Assembly: GCA_016758965.1 (NCBI GenBank)
Contig: JAEPRB010000187.1
Location: 1 to 64,000 of the forward strand
DNA: 64,000 nucleotides
Direction of reading: 5' to 3'
Source of the DNA: Circinella minor
Lineage: Eukaryota; Mucoromycota; Mucoromycetes; Mucorales; Lichtheimiaceae
Below are positions 1-11,568 of this stretch, one piece after another. The notes below the pieces were generated by a model. It saw only the letters and a program-made list of their open reading frames with translations, was not told the DNA's origin and ran no database searches. The translations under genes and the position numbers were made by a program. Each line of letters begins with the position of its first letter. The stretch's first letter is position 1.

Positions 1-990
1 CTTGGATAATAGGTATTTTTTATTTTACAATCGTACAATCAAACACATTTATATGATATATCCCCTTTTTACCTTATTTAATACCAATCCTTTATATCTA
101 CTCTATTGTAAATATATATTATTTATTTATTAGTTAGTAATAATAATAATAATAAAATATTGGGTATATTGATAAGAAGAAAATTAATTATTTACCTTTA
201 TATAAACAATGAAAAACATCAAAGTGGGTAGGTACGTACTATACATAGTGTATGCTTTTTTCTGATTTATGCATATATATTTACTCCAAGTATCCTTATA
301 CAGCATTACCCTGTTTTTAAAGTCAATGGCGGATGAAATGTACTTTTCTTTCCCATTCATATTCTGTCTACTCTTCCTCTCCTTTATAAAATTATTATCT
401 TAATAAAAGTAACCCCATGAAGACCTTTTCGGTTATATACTTAACTTTCTTTACCACTGACCTTGAACTTGGAGTGGAGTGGAATGGTCAAGTTAAAATA
501 CTAGCAATATAAGGATTTTGCTATAATTACCAAAGCAATGTCAAAAAGAAAACCATTCAAATCATTAGAGAAAGTTCATGTTGGGGGGCCGTGTTAAAAG
601 TTAGTTTAATAGGTTTATAATATTTAGTAATATAGGTATTAACTCTTTTTCTTCTCGTTCATCATAGAAACTAAAACAGGTTCTGCTATCCGTTCCGTTG
701 TAGAATCACCCTTTTCCAAGGTAGGACTGATTATTAGATGAAACAAATAAGGGGCAATGGTTCTCATGATCTTTTTTTTCTTAGCCTCTATACGAAATAT
801 TACATTTAGTTTATAAAGAGTTGATCCATGCGATCCTATTACGTTAGTCAATTGACATTGTACAGATTGTCACAAAAACAATGATTGGTAAGCATTCTTT
901 AAAATATATAAATGTAACATTTGGATTATTATTAGTTTTATTTTGTAACGGATTATTATTTTTATTATACTATTGTAGTTCATAATGTTG
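1..990. other. AT-rich intergenic DNA, no gene supported
   Basis: This AT-rich stretch has short homopolymers and no convincing gene. A 70-codon open frame lies on the minus strand at 639-851, but it has no recognisable domain and no splice or promoter support. A possible intron acceptor near 976 would belong to the decayed gene that follows. Confidence 0.5.
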
Positions 991-1421
991 TAGATCCCTT
1001 TACCTTATATCCAGCTAAATGACCAAATTGGAACAACATTTGATGTGATTTATGTTCCAGATAAAAAATAATATCAGCCCGTGATTATAGTTCAACGAAA
1101 TATAAATCAAGACTTTTTATTACAGCTCATTTATCATACTCTGTATGTGCAAAGCGTCTACGTATACCGAAAACCACCTGTTGTCTTGGTATTCATTATT
1201 TCCATTATCAATCCTACTATTCTTAATTTCATGACCCCCTACAATGTCCCCACCGACCGCCAAAGAAAAGAACAGAAAAAGCCTCAGAAGAAGGATTATA
1301 TCTTATTCGCTGCTTTGGATGCTAGTGTCACGCAGTTAGAGATTATACAAAAAAATAAAGATGATTTAGTGCCACCACCTATAACAGCAACTTTAGCAAC
1401 CTCATTATTACCACCATCGTT

Positions 1422-1452
<31 letters not shown>

Positions 1453-1671
1453 CAGACTATAGTAAACTGTTTGTAGATCAAAGATTCCTGAAATATTATA
1501 ATGTCAATCCAAATGTTACAGGAGTTATGCTTGTTTTAATTTTCCAGTTTGGGCGAAGCAAATTTCTTTTTTTAAAAAAAAAATATCATTGTTCGTACCA
1601 CTGCCAAGAACACCAAGGAATATATGGGAAAAGTCATTTGACTGACAATATATCTATATATACCAAAGCAC
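991..1671 (+). pseudogene. Decayed PD-(D/E)XK nuclease-like gene (mobile-element-associated type)
   Basis: A broken coding stretch. In the frame of 1021, residues reading NDQIGTTFDVIYVPDKK lead into a stop (1069-1071). The same frame then continues YQPVIIVQRNINQDFLLQLI and later KPPVVLVFIISI. The order Asp-containing strand, then a strand ending in a VQ or EVQ-like motif, then a helix resembles PD-(D/E)XK nucleases of the Rpn/transposase-associated type, which I recall as common repeats in Mucorales. The expected Glu before the Gln appears as Val. After a (TA)n run at about 1419-1449, coding-like sequence resumes in another frame (SDYSKLFVDQRFLKYYNVNP) and then shifts again. The stop, frameshifts and altered catalytic position indicate a dead copy. 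The family call is by motif resemblance only. Confidence 0.4.
1419..1449. repeat. (TA)n microsatellite
   Basis: A run of alternating T and A interrupts the decayed nuclease-like gene. In that frame it encodes Tyr-Ile repeats, which is not protein-like. It probably expanded after the gene lost function. Confidence 0.8.
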
Positions 1672-1747
1672 TATTACTTTATTTACTTCTTTGTTACCTA
1701 TCACACTTGATTATTCCTCTCCTCCCTTTTTTTTTCTTAACAACAAA

Positions 1748-2749
1748 ATGTTATCCGTAATTCGATATCAAGATCCAAATACATTTTTGAATGAAATCAA
1801 GAAAACATTTGAAGGAGAAGAAAATGAACTTAATCATATGCTTTTTCTTTGGGCTGTTATTCGATTAACAAAAGAACAGAAGTTAATCAATGACCATTCT
1901 TATTGTGGCGCTGTTTGGAGAATAGGAGAAAACGACAAAAATAAAAAATCATTGGTGTTTGCTATGGTGATGCGTGAACATGATTCTCTTCGTTTCACAT
2001 CTCTTTTTACAGAAGAGATAGAAACAGAAGGTCGAAAATCTATCACATTACTTATGAATGATATACAAACTGTTTCTTTGACAAACAAAAATATGATTAC
2101 ATCGATTGAAGGCAAAGACTCAATAATACAGCTTGTAAGAGAAATTTGGGATCAACAACAGTTCAAGTATAACAATAACAACAAGAGACCCCAACAAGTT
2201 ACATTCGATTTGAATTCAAGTTTTCATACTTGGTGTTATACCGTACGACGTGATGATGTTGATGCATTATCCAAAAAATCTATTCAAAAACAACAAGAAG
2301 GTTATTTTCTTCGGCAAGCAACCATCATTGAACTACCTCTTTTAATCGATTGGTTGACTGATTATTTTCATCATTACAAAGATTATCTTTCATCCAAACA
2401 TTTGGCTCAAATAATAGATCAACTTGTTTTCACCAAAATCACAACTGAACTTCCTTTGGGCAATATTTACTTTTACTGTGATCCAAATGATTTACCAGTT
2501 TCAATGATATGGAAATTTATACCTTTAGAAATTGGAACTTCACTTGGTTATGTTTATACACCTTCTGAAAAACGTAACAAGGGATTAGGAAGTGCGATGG
2601 TGGGTGCGTTTTCTCTCAAGTTATTGGAAATTTATAAATATATTAATATTACAGTGGATGGAAAACAAGATCCTGATGATAATATGTATACACGACTTGG
2701 GTATCATTTTGAGGGGAAAGAGTTTTGTTATAAAATAGTGTTAGAATAA
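1748..2749 (+). CDS. GNAT-family N-acetyltransferase, paralogue 1
   Basis: An intronless 333-residue protein. I chose the ATG at 1748 rather than the open-frame start at 1691 because the three local paralogues all begin M-L/V/S-x-S/V-x-R-Y-Q-D. The C-terminal third carries the GNAT acetyl-CoA core: the strand GYVYTP, then the pyrophosphate-binding motif R-N-K-G-L-G at about residues 276-281, then SAMVGAFS and NMYTRLGY, the usual terminal strand of the fold. GNAT enzymes move an acetyl group from acetyl-CoA to an amine, but the substrate cannot be read here. The N-terminal 200 residues are poorly conserved, with landmarks SYCGAVW and GYFLRQAT. A close relative follows at 3093 and another lies at 18270, so this is a local expansion. 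The P-loop RNKGLG departs from the RGRGYG of its neighbour but keeps both key glycines. Probably cytosolic, as no signal or membrane segment is seen. Confidence 0.8.
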   Translation: MLSVIRYQDPNTFLNEIKKTFEGEENELNHMLFLWAVIRLTKEQKLINDHSYCGAVWRIGENDKNKKSLVFAMVMREHDSLRFTSLFTEEIETEGRKSITLLMNDIQTVSLTNKNMITSIEGKDSIIQLVREIWDQQQFKYNNNNKRPQQVTFDLNSSFHTWCYTVRRDDVDALSKKSIQKQQEGYFLRQATIIELPLLIDWLTDYFHHYKDYLSSKHLAQIIDQLVFTKITTELPLGNIYFYCDPNDLPVSMIWKFIPLEIGTSLGYVYTPSEKRNKGLGSAMVGAFSLKLLEIYKYINITVDGKQDPDDNMYTRLGYHFEGKEFCYKIVLE

Positions 2750-2813
2750 ATTAAAATAAGGTGTGATTTGTTGCTTAATAATTTTTTGTTAAAGGAACCC
2801 ATTCAGCTTTTCT

Positions 2814-2839
2814 AAAAAAAAAAAAAAAAAAAAAAAAAA
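2814..2839. repeat. Poly(A) run after GNAT paralogue 1
   Basis: A long homopolymeric A tract lies about 65 bases past the stop codon. It could be an ordinary AT-rich 3' flank or a relic of retroposition. No target-site duplication was recognised. Confidence 0.5.
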
Positions 2840-3092
2840 GAACCAGTAATGTGTAACCCAGTTAAAAATGATGCCTGCTTGGGATTACGTAGTCAAGCGT
2901 CATACCCCAATCATTTATACCAAAAATAGTAAAAAATTCCGAAGAGAAAAAAAAACAATATAAAAGGTCAATTTTATATGACTCAATATGTGTAAGATTT
3001 ATTTTTTCTGTAAAAGTTTTATATAAGAGCAATTGTACCTTTTTTTTTTTTACCTATCACTGTATATTGTTATTTATTTATTTGATTTTGTC

Positions 3093-4052
3093 ATGGTATT
3101 ATCAGTTCGTCGTTATCAAGACGCAAAAATATTCTTATCAGAAACTCAACAACAACTTGAAGAAAATGAACTGGATCATGGATTTTTAATATGGGCTGCC
3201 ACCAAATTAGCAGAAAAAGATACTTTAGACAATTCTTATTGTGGTACTGTATGGAAAACCGAGAAGAACAATAATGAAGAAAAAGAAGTACTTATATTTG
3301 CCATGGCAGCATTCAACGATGATATGGCATTTCCTTCATTATTGCTTTCCAAAGACGAAAAAATCCAACGTGATGCTGTTCAGCTTTTAGTACAAGATAT
3401 TATCAATGCACCTACAATTGTTAAAATTATTCAAGGATACAATGCAGCAAGTCTTGGACTTGTTAAAGAATCTTGGGAATCTATATCACCCTCAACACTA
3501 CTTACAACAAGTAACGATCCATTTTGGAGTTATGTATCTCCACCTATAGAACGACTAGAAACTTCAAAAGCAATTGCATTTGGTAGAAAAGAAGGTTTTT
3601 TTTTACGAAATGGTACCTTGATTGAATTACCCTTGGTGATAGATTGGATGATTGGATTTATTAGTCATTATGAAGAATTGATTCGTCCAGATAAACAGAG
3701 TGAAAGTTTTCTGGATGGAATACATTTTCAATGCGCAGAAGAACTTGTGAAAGGCAACGTTTATTTTTGGTGTGATTGTACTGGAATACCAACTGGAATG
3801 ATATGGAGAAGAAGACCAATGCGATATGGATCTTCGATAGGATATGTATATACACCTCCTGAATATCGAGGACGTGGATATGGAAGTGCAATGGTGGCTG
3901 CATTCTCTCTTCAAGAATTAAAAACTTATAAATACTTGAACTTATTGGTTGTACACTATCAAAATCCAAATAATAATATGTATGCAAGACTTGGCTATAC
4001 TGTAGCTGGTACTAGTATTCAATATCATATATCCACTCGTGAAAAAAAGTAA
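3093..4052 (+). CDS. GNAT-family N-acetyltransferase, paralogue 2
   Basis: An intronless 319-residue protein that starts at the ATG giving MVLSVRRYQDAKIF, which aligns with its paralogues; the 20 codons upstream look like untranslated leader. The GNAT motif A is canonical: GYVYTPPEYRGRGYGSAMVA, with R-G-R-G-Y-G at about 259-264, followed by NNMYARLGY. The N-terminal half shares SYCGTVWK, GFFLRNGTLIELPLVIDW and GNVYFWCD with the other two copies. It lies 343 bases after paralogue 1 in the same direction, which fits tandem duplication. The two have diverged a great deal at the nucleotide level, so the event is not recent. The substrate is unknown. A cytosolic small-molecule or protein acetyltransferase is the simplest reading. 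Confidence 0.82.
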   Translation: MVLSVRRYQDAKIFLSETQQQLEENELDHGFLIWAATKLAEKDTLDNSYCGTVWKTEKNNNEEKEVLIFAMAAFNDDMAFPSLLLSKDEKIQRDAVQLLVQDIINAPTIVKIIQGYNAASLGLVKESWESISPSTLLTTSNDPFWSYVSPPIERLETSKAIAFGRKEGFFLRNGTLIELPLVIDWMIGFISHYEELIRPDKQSESFLDGIHFQCAEELVKGNVYFWCDCTGIPTGMIWRRRPMRYGSSIGYVYTPPEYRGRGYGSAMVAAFSLQELKTYKYLNLLVVHYQNPNNNMYARLGYTVAGTSIQYHISTREKK

Positions 4053-4602
4053 AAAATTACTTATGGACACATTACAAATAAAAAATTGTCAACCAGATTT
4101 AAAACCCCATAGAACCTGAATAGCACTTATTTAACCGCTCATATGATATACATCAAAAGTATATACTTCTTGTTTACCATGTCTTCATATGGATTACAGT
4201 ACCCACTCCAGTGTACAGTTAACGATATGGTGAGAAAATAAGGGATTTTTAACTTTTATTCATGGAAAAATTAACCTGCTAATATCAGATTCATAAGCAT
4301 TATCAAGCTATATAATTATAATAACTGTATAGATGGTGTGTAGATCGCAGGATACGACACAACTATATTTTCCTTTTAAAAAAAATTCCACAAGTCAATA
4401 AGATTCGAGTTTACCTAATCGGAATTTCTCCATAGCAATTCCCACAAAAAAAAAAATATAATATTTTGGAACGCCTCTCCAAAACCAGAAACTTTATAAC
4501 ACACATATAACCTATCATGAAACAGTTACTGATCACCTGAATTCAAATCATAAAAAATAGTATTACATCACCTTTCTTTATTTTCTTTTAACTTTAAACC
4601 CG
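4053..4602. other. Intergenic, with short dispersed repeat
   Basis: This is an AT-rich gap between the GNAT and F-box genes. Around 4164-4200 it holds a stretch (CTTCTTGTTTACCATGTC and following bases) that resembles 22330-22363 over about 34 bases, so it may be a fragment of a dispersed element. The final 100 bases are the probable promoter and leader of the F-box gene. Confidence 0.4.
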
Positions 4603-6841
4603 ATGCAAATTCCAACAGAATATGAATCGACATTTAATAATGTCGATTCTGAAGCACCTGAACAAGAGGTAACGAACCATATTGAATACAATAATATTTG
4701 GGAACAAGTTACTGACATTGTGGAACAAGCACGTGATGGTGATCAAGATGACGCGACTCTTGAACGTACATATTCCATTCTGAACGAAACGTACCGAATA
4801 ACATTTGAGCTTTTGAAAACACGTTCTACCATATTGGAAAGAAAGAAAAAATGTATCAATAGGCAATTAAACGACGCGAACCATATGATTTATCTTGTTC
4901 CAAGAAGTCCAGTCGGATATCTTCGTGCAGGTCGAATTTATATAGATTATGGCTATCAACAACGAGCATTCATTCTTTTCTCTAGAGGCTTACAACTAGT
5001 ACCTCAAACGGATGAACATTATGACTTATTAACTCAAGGAAAAAATGAGGCACTATCACGGGCCAAAAAACGATTTGATATTTTAAGCCGTCTTCCACTT
5101 GATATCAGACATGAAATAATTGACAACTATTTTTCACGAAAAGAACTCACACAATTTACACGCGTATGTTCTTCTTGGCGTAAAATGATTATCAATTATT
5201 CAAAATTGTGGAAACAAATACTTGCTGTTGAATGGAATGACAAGCCAAAAGAAGGTGAAATTCCAGTTCATACCCTTTTACCTTCCATTAGTCAACATAT
5301 CCAAGAACTTGAATTACCTCAAAATACAAAAACTTCAACATACATGAATAACATCCCAACAAGTAATTTTAAAAATCTTCAGTCGATGAAAATAGCAGCT
5401 AGTGGTAAATTTTTTTTTTTCAAATATTGACAAGGTGGGCGTGTGGAGAGAAAGCTTGTATGAATGTTAATTAATGTGGAGGAAAGATAGATTATTAATA
5501 GGAAAAAAAATATTTATCATCTTTTCTAATGTTATTTTATTTCTAGCACCCCTACCCCCTCCAATTTCATATGTACGATTTATTCCAAGTTTTGTTTCTG
5601 TTGCTCAATCGCTTACCTCTTTGGATATATCTTTTTCACGAAAAGCTTACGAGGTACCCTTGTTTTCTGATATTTTGATGAACCTTCCAAATCTCACAAC
5701 ACTTCGATACGATGTTCAACAAAGAGTGTATCAACCTTTGGTACTTTTTCCAATCACAATTTCATCCCCAACACGATTGAAAAGAGTTGCAATACAATCT
5801 GATAGGGAAAAGATCAACGATATCGAACTACAAAAACTCTTGACAAATTCCCCAGATCTCCGTTGTTTATCCATTGGGAATTGTGATGATAGTGTTTATG
5901 AAACGATTGGAAAATACGGACATAACATCAAAGAGCTCAACATTGATCAGTCAGCAGAAGAACCTATGTCCCTTGGATCGGATGAATATTGTTCAGATGA
6001 TACTGTTGGTTTGAAACATTTTTCAGCAAGTGGATTCGATTCACCATCGTGTTTACTCCCTATGATCAAGGAAAACCATATTACATTACGTACATTAACT
6101 CTTCGTCTTAAATTCAAATCTATAACAGCTCCTGGATGGTCAAGCCTTTTTACCTCGTATCCATTATCAAATTTGATCCATCTCAATATCCATGATTTTG
6201 ATAATTACGATCTTACTCTTGATGAGTCCAATGAACTTGGGGATTTTCAATTTGAGAACCATATTTCTATTTGTAAAACGATATTGCCTATTATGATGGT
6301 GATGAACAAGATGCCTCATTTACAAACTCTCTTTTTATCTCATGTCGCTCCGATTCCAGATAGTGTAGTTGATACCTTTAAAGACTTGCCAAATCTTTCG
6401 CAACTTGTGTTGGATGGCTGTAATTTTAACTCCCGTAAGATGAAAGAATTTTTGGAACTATGTGGAGAAAAAAGCAAGACCAACAAGTCCTTGGAGAAAT
6501 TGGTGATAAGTGACCAGCCTATGAATATCAACCACGATATTGTCTATGCTGCTTCCAAGATTCAAAGCTTGACCTGGTTAGATTTTAATTATATGCATGG
6601 AGAAGAAGAACTTGCAAAAAACCTGGTACCAAACATTGTTAAGCTACCTCTACTCGAACATATCAAAATATCTCACATGGATATGGAATTAAGAGACCTA
6701 TTCGCTCTTCGTAATTGTTCCTTATTAAGATATATCGAATTAGATAAAAACTATTGGATTACACCGGAGAATATCAAACAAGTTGCTTTTCCTTCCCATG
6801 TTGAAGTAGTATATCAACAAGTATTTAACCGATTTCTTTAA
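4603..6841 (+). CDS. TPR-like / F-box / leucine-rich protein
   Basis: Two exons, 4603-5404 and 5547-6841, joined in phase to give 698 residues. The 142 bp intron begins GTAAAT and ends TTCTAG. Residues about 85-150 form TPR-like helical pairs (RSPVGYLRAGRIYIDYGYQ, then QRAFILFSRGLQLVP). Residues about 159-205 are an F-box (LSRLPLDIRHEIIDNYFS, then VCSSWRKMI). The rest is leucine-rich with LRR-like units such as SLTSLDISFS, LPNLTTLRYD, LPNLSQLVLDGC and KSLEKLVI. F-box proteins bridge Skp1 of an SCF ubiquitin ligase to substrates held by the repeat domain. The TPR/F-box/LRR order recalls fungal Dia2/Pof3 in outline, but orthology is not claimed. The N-terminal half is paralogous to the minus-strand gene at 42707-43772. 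Confidence 0.8.
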
Positions 6842-9800
6842 TGTATACAATACTTTTCTCACAATAACTAATAGTCTTTGAAAAGTAACTAAATATAAAA
6901 TATACAGTATATAATAAAAATAAAAATACTTTGTAATTTATATAGTATATAATATATATCTTTTATTTTGTGGGTTTAACTGAATGGATAAGAGAGCATA
7001 ATACTTACTCTATGATGTCATTTTGACGATTCAAATTGGCATTTAAATGTCATTTTGCTCTTCTTCTCACCCCCTAGACTATAATTAAGCTTGCATACTC
7101 AGTTATGTATTTATTACTAGAAAAAGAATACAGTTGTTATTTTTTTTTTTTTGTATTTACGAAATACAGTAATCGATTATTAGATTTTTACAACAATTAA
7201 AAATCAACATATCTGATTGAGTCTTTCAATTCTGCCAACACAAGGCTAGTTCTACTGGGTTTATCGGAGACTACTTGTAGTACCTATATCATTATTATTA
7301 TCGGTGCTGCCATATATTATTGTAGCAAACTAACGTGATCGCTGTACGCACGGCCTTCTTCACAGGTATTATGGAATAAAAAAAAATGTTTGAAAGCCAT
7401 GGTAACCTATTAAAACAATACTTTTCTTTTTTAATTTGGCCTACATAACTATTACCATATCATACGTAACAGCAATTATTTTTTATACCGACTATTAATT
7501 GTCTGTAGGATTAATTTTGATAGTTTCGAGTTTTTAACTAATTAAATCTCTCTTAAAAACACGCGATTAGACATTATCCTATGGTCAGTCCCTAACCTAA
7601 CCTGATAAACCACTCATGTATGGTTTTTTTTCTTGATTTCAAATAATTGATTTTACGTACGTATTACTTTTATTTATATGATTTATACGATACGTGTATA
7701 TAGAAATAATCGCATATATGAACCTGTCAGTGTTAGTTATGAAGGCTAAATCTTTTCATGATATGATATATAAAGTATATGTACGTAATAGCTTAGAAAA
7801 TTATTTTGTGTTATTCTTGTCAGATGAAATTATTATGGCGATTATTCTATTGAAACTACTACTTATATACTAATTTGATTATACAACTTGATACCATACT
7901 AAAGAGATACTCAGCTCAACAAGACAACTTTTTTTATTGTAACTATTTACGTAGAATACGTAGAGTTGCCATAAACCGGTAGCGTATTCCTATAGATGCA
8001 TATGAAAACACAACTTAAACATGACTCAAGTTGATTGCTAATACATCTATAAATCATATTTAAAATTCTTGAAAAAGGCCATCCAAGCAAGTCAAAAAAA
8101 GAAGATAACTAATTTAATTTTGTGTATTAATAATATTGAGAATAGTTAAATACGTAGATAGCTAGTCATTAAAAATCACTCTTTTTGTCTACGTCTCTCA
8201 TATTTTGTTACGTAATGCTCCCTACCAAAAAAGAAAGTAACCAGATCATCATATTTAGTGCTACAATAGTTAACGCCATTTTTCATAATAAAATGTAAAC
8301 TTGAAATTCTAGTTAAAGGCATTTCACTTATTTTTCTTTGGGAAAAAAAAAATATATTATTCTTTTAATAGTTACTATTAATAAGAAAGAACATGGTTTG
8401 TAAAATTATTATTTTTTGTGTAAATGAGTGACATTTCTCAGTTATAAAAAAACGTCTGCAAGGCCTTTGCTATCTTTAGTGCCACATACAGAGTTTATGT
8501 ATACATGTGTATAAATAAATTTTGTTTACGTATAAAAATGATATATACAGAGAAGCTTTATTAGTTTATATGTGTGACACTATTTTTCTACGTAGATATA
8601 TAAAAGATTTTCAATCATAATTATTACTTCTATTGGCTATACGCGCTCACTTTATACGAGGTCACTTTCATACTATTATTAATCATGGGCCACACTTCAT
8701 CTTAATTTTATCAGAGTATTACTTATTAAAAGTATCGCTTTCCACTGTACGTATCGTTATGATTATAAAATACTTTACAGTGTTCTTTTGAAGAAAAACT
8801 AGGTAAAGAAACTATTATAGATAACATCATTAGTAAGGGTGACATTGGTTTATCCACCTGTTGAATATTTTATAATGGAAAACAACAATATTAATTTCAT
8901 TATAAACTCGATAACATACATACAGTACTGAATCGAAATCAAATAAATAACCTTTCCTTCTCATGTAAAGATTATAATAACAATGTTGTTAATATGTATT
9001 ATATTTTCCAACAAATAACTAACGATACCAATAACAACATATGATTATCCAATTGTTATAGGTATCGACTCTTGAGAACTTTATTTAAAAAGTAAGATGG
9101 TTATTACTACGATAATCCGTTTTAAATCATTTTCAAAGTGTTCATATAGTAAACATTTCATTTAGAAAGAAGATAATTACTCTTACATATATAATGACAT
9201 ACCCTTTATTATCCAACAACACGTTGGTGGTTATTATCTATATATATAATTGCACAAAGAATACAATATTCAAACTGTCAGAATTCAGATAAAAATAATT
9301 ACAAAATCTGATCCAAAAAAGAACGAAAGCTATAATATTATTATTAGTCCTTTTGATGAAATCGTTTAATATTTACACAGTAATATGACCCTGAAATTTT
9401 TACTTTCTAGTAGAATTCATATCTTTAAGTATTAATGACAACGAAAGGAAATGCTAGTTCTTGGTAGAACATAAATGTATAAAATGTTTCCAAGCTATCT
9501 CTTTACAAAAATATTTATAAAATAAAGTGTATGAAATTGATATTGTAAAGTTATGATAGGTTTTTTTTTTCTTCACATGATACGCAGGAGGATGGCAAAA
9601 TATATCCTTTTTTTAAAAAATAAAATAACAATAACAATTTATATGTGTTAAACTAAACAGAAAACTTCAAATTTTATTGAAAAAATACTTTAATCAAACT
9701 TGTTGCTTTAAAAGATCATCACGAGAAAAAAAAGCCTTAATAACATAATTAGATTATTGATTTAGTCGTAATGGTAACAGATTCCCTTAAGAAGCCATAT

Positions 9801-11568
9801 CATTCAATAATTTATTGCGCGGTATTAAGAATGACGAATGGGGGGGATAAATAAAAAGCAGATCGGGTAAAAGAGTCACTCAGATCCATATGTTCGGCGC
9901 ACTTAACATACCTTGTCCGAAATACATAAGTTGTTTGTGAAACCGATCGGGGGGGGGGGAACTCTCCCTTTTGCTGCTTATGATATTTTCTTGAATTTTA
10001 TTTTTAGCATGCATTGTTATATTAGCATAAAAAAAAACTGATTATGTTAAATAGATAATAATGAAATATAAGAGTTCATTATTCAGTAAAAAAAAATCTG
10101 AGAAAAAAGTAACTACTTTTGGTTTCAAGTTATGTATATGTCGAAGCGAGCAAATTCAATTAAAATTAGATTATAGGCAAAAAAAATAACCATTGTAAAA
10201 AGGTTGATAAATTTAATACATTCATATTTTTTTTTCCATTGTCGGAATATATGAAAAGGTGTTGACATATTTAGTATGTAGCACACAATGGAAGACATTT
10301 AAATTATTAAAAAGCACATAGTTTTATTAATAGTTCTTTAAACCATGACAGAAAAAAAAAGTCCAATAATACAATAATACTGTTTCTAAGATACAATTCA
10401 ATCCTTGTCAATTACCACATATTATATAAAAGAGGAAAGTACAACCAAACCTATTGGATGTTTCATGTGATTCAAGTCCGATTTTACTCACTTTTATGCT
10501 ACATAAAACGAAAAAAAAAATGATAATAAGAATAGCTTGTGTGGTTCTTGCAAAACATCTTCTTTATAATTAATCTACCAAAGATGGAAAGTATATTATT
10601 GCATGTACGGGAAAGTAAAAAATATAAAAAAAAAAAAATTATAAAAAAAATGGTAGCAGAGTTCAGCTTATATAAGACAAAAAGACAAACCGGGTGCAGA
10701 GGGGAAAGGGCTGGTTAGGAACTCGCACGGTTCTATTTTCATCCGAATTATTGAATATAAAGCTTCGTAAAATGAAACCAAACCTTCTGTCAGAGTATCC
10801 TGAATTCCCTCCAAACGAGACTTATCAATAACTTTTTATTTTTTATTTTATGCAAAAATCAACTTTGTCATATGATTATTCTAATTTATGCATAGTTAAG
10901 AAAAGAAAATATGTTTATTTTCATCATTGAATTGCAAAATAAAGAAAAGTAAAATGAAAAAGTGAACCAAAAAAAGTATAACAAAAGAATCAAAAGTGTG
11001 GAGAAATTTTTAGAGGGGAGGGGGGAAGGCAAGAAAAGTTACTCATAAGGTATAATGTGATCTAGTGTTACCAACTAACATTTACTTAAACAATGGATTT
11101 TTTTTTTTTTTTACGATCAGAAAACGATTTAGTATTACGATCAATTTTTTAATCTTTTGAAAAAAAAATCAAGTGAATAATGTATCTCACTATAAAAAAA
11201 AAGGTATAATAATTCGATAGTATTATTAAATTTATCTCCCTTTTTATATTAGGAACGGAAAAGATCTAATACTTTTATCCTTTGGTTTTCGCATGTTTAT
11301 TCTAAGAGGAAAAGAGAAAGAATAGCAGGAGGGAGAGGGGCTGAAAACATGCGCGGTGTCAAATCGTCATTTCTTCCGAACTTCCTCCAAATTTCACTTA
11401 GCTTTTAACCCTAATTGGATAATGAAGCATATTGTTTTTTAAGATATAAGAAACAAGACGGGGTCCGCGCCGAAAAAAGAAAAAAAATATTAAAAGTAAA
11501 GATCAAAAATAATGTTTAATTATTACACTTCTTTTTTATTCTTTCCTTTTTATTTATTATTATAAACT
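6842..11568. other. 4.7 kb AT-rich gene desert
   Basis: No open frame of useful length, tRNA or recognisable domain was found on either strand. The DNA is rich in A/T homopolymers. Small landmarks are a telomere-like string CCCTAACCTAACC at 7590-7602, an uninterrupted G run near 9950-9959, and GC-richer purine tracts at about 10690-10740, 11015-11030 and 11330-11360. The last 250 bases should contain the promoter of the first P450 gene. It could hold unannotated non-coding transcripts, which sequence alone does not reveal. Confidence 0.5.

Noticed and set aside
639..851. 70-codon minus-strand frame near the window start
   Set aside because: The composition is protein-like in part, but there is no homology, promoter or splice support. 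Not listed as a gene.
5474..5546. Upstream extension of the second F-box exon as a separate gene start
   Set aside because: These codons are intron sequence. The donor at 5405 and acceptor at 5546 join the two F-box gene parts in phase.
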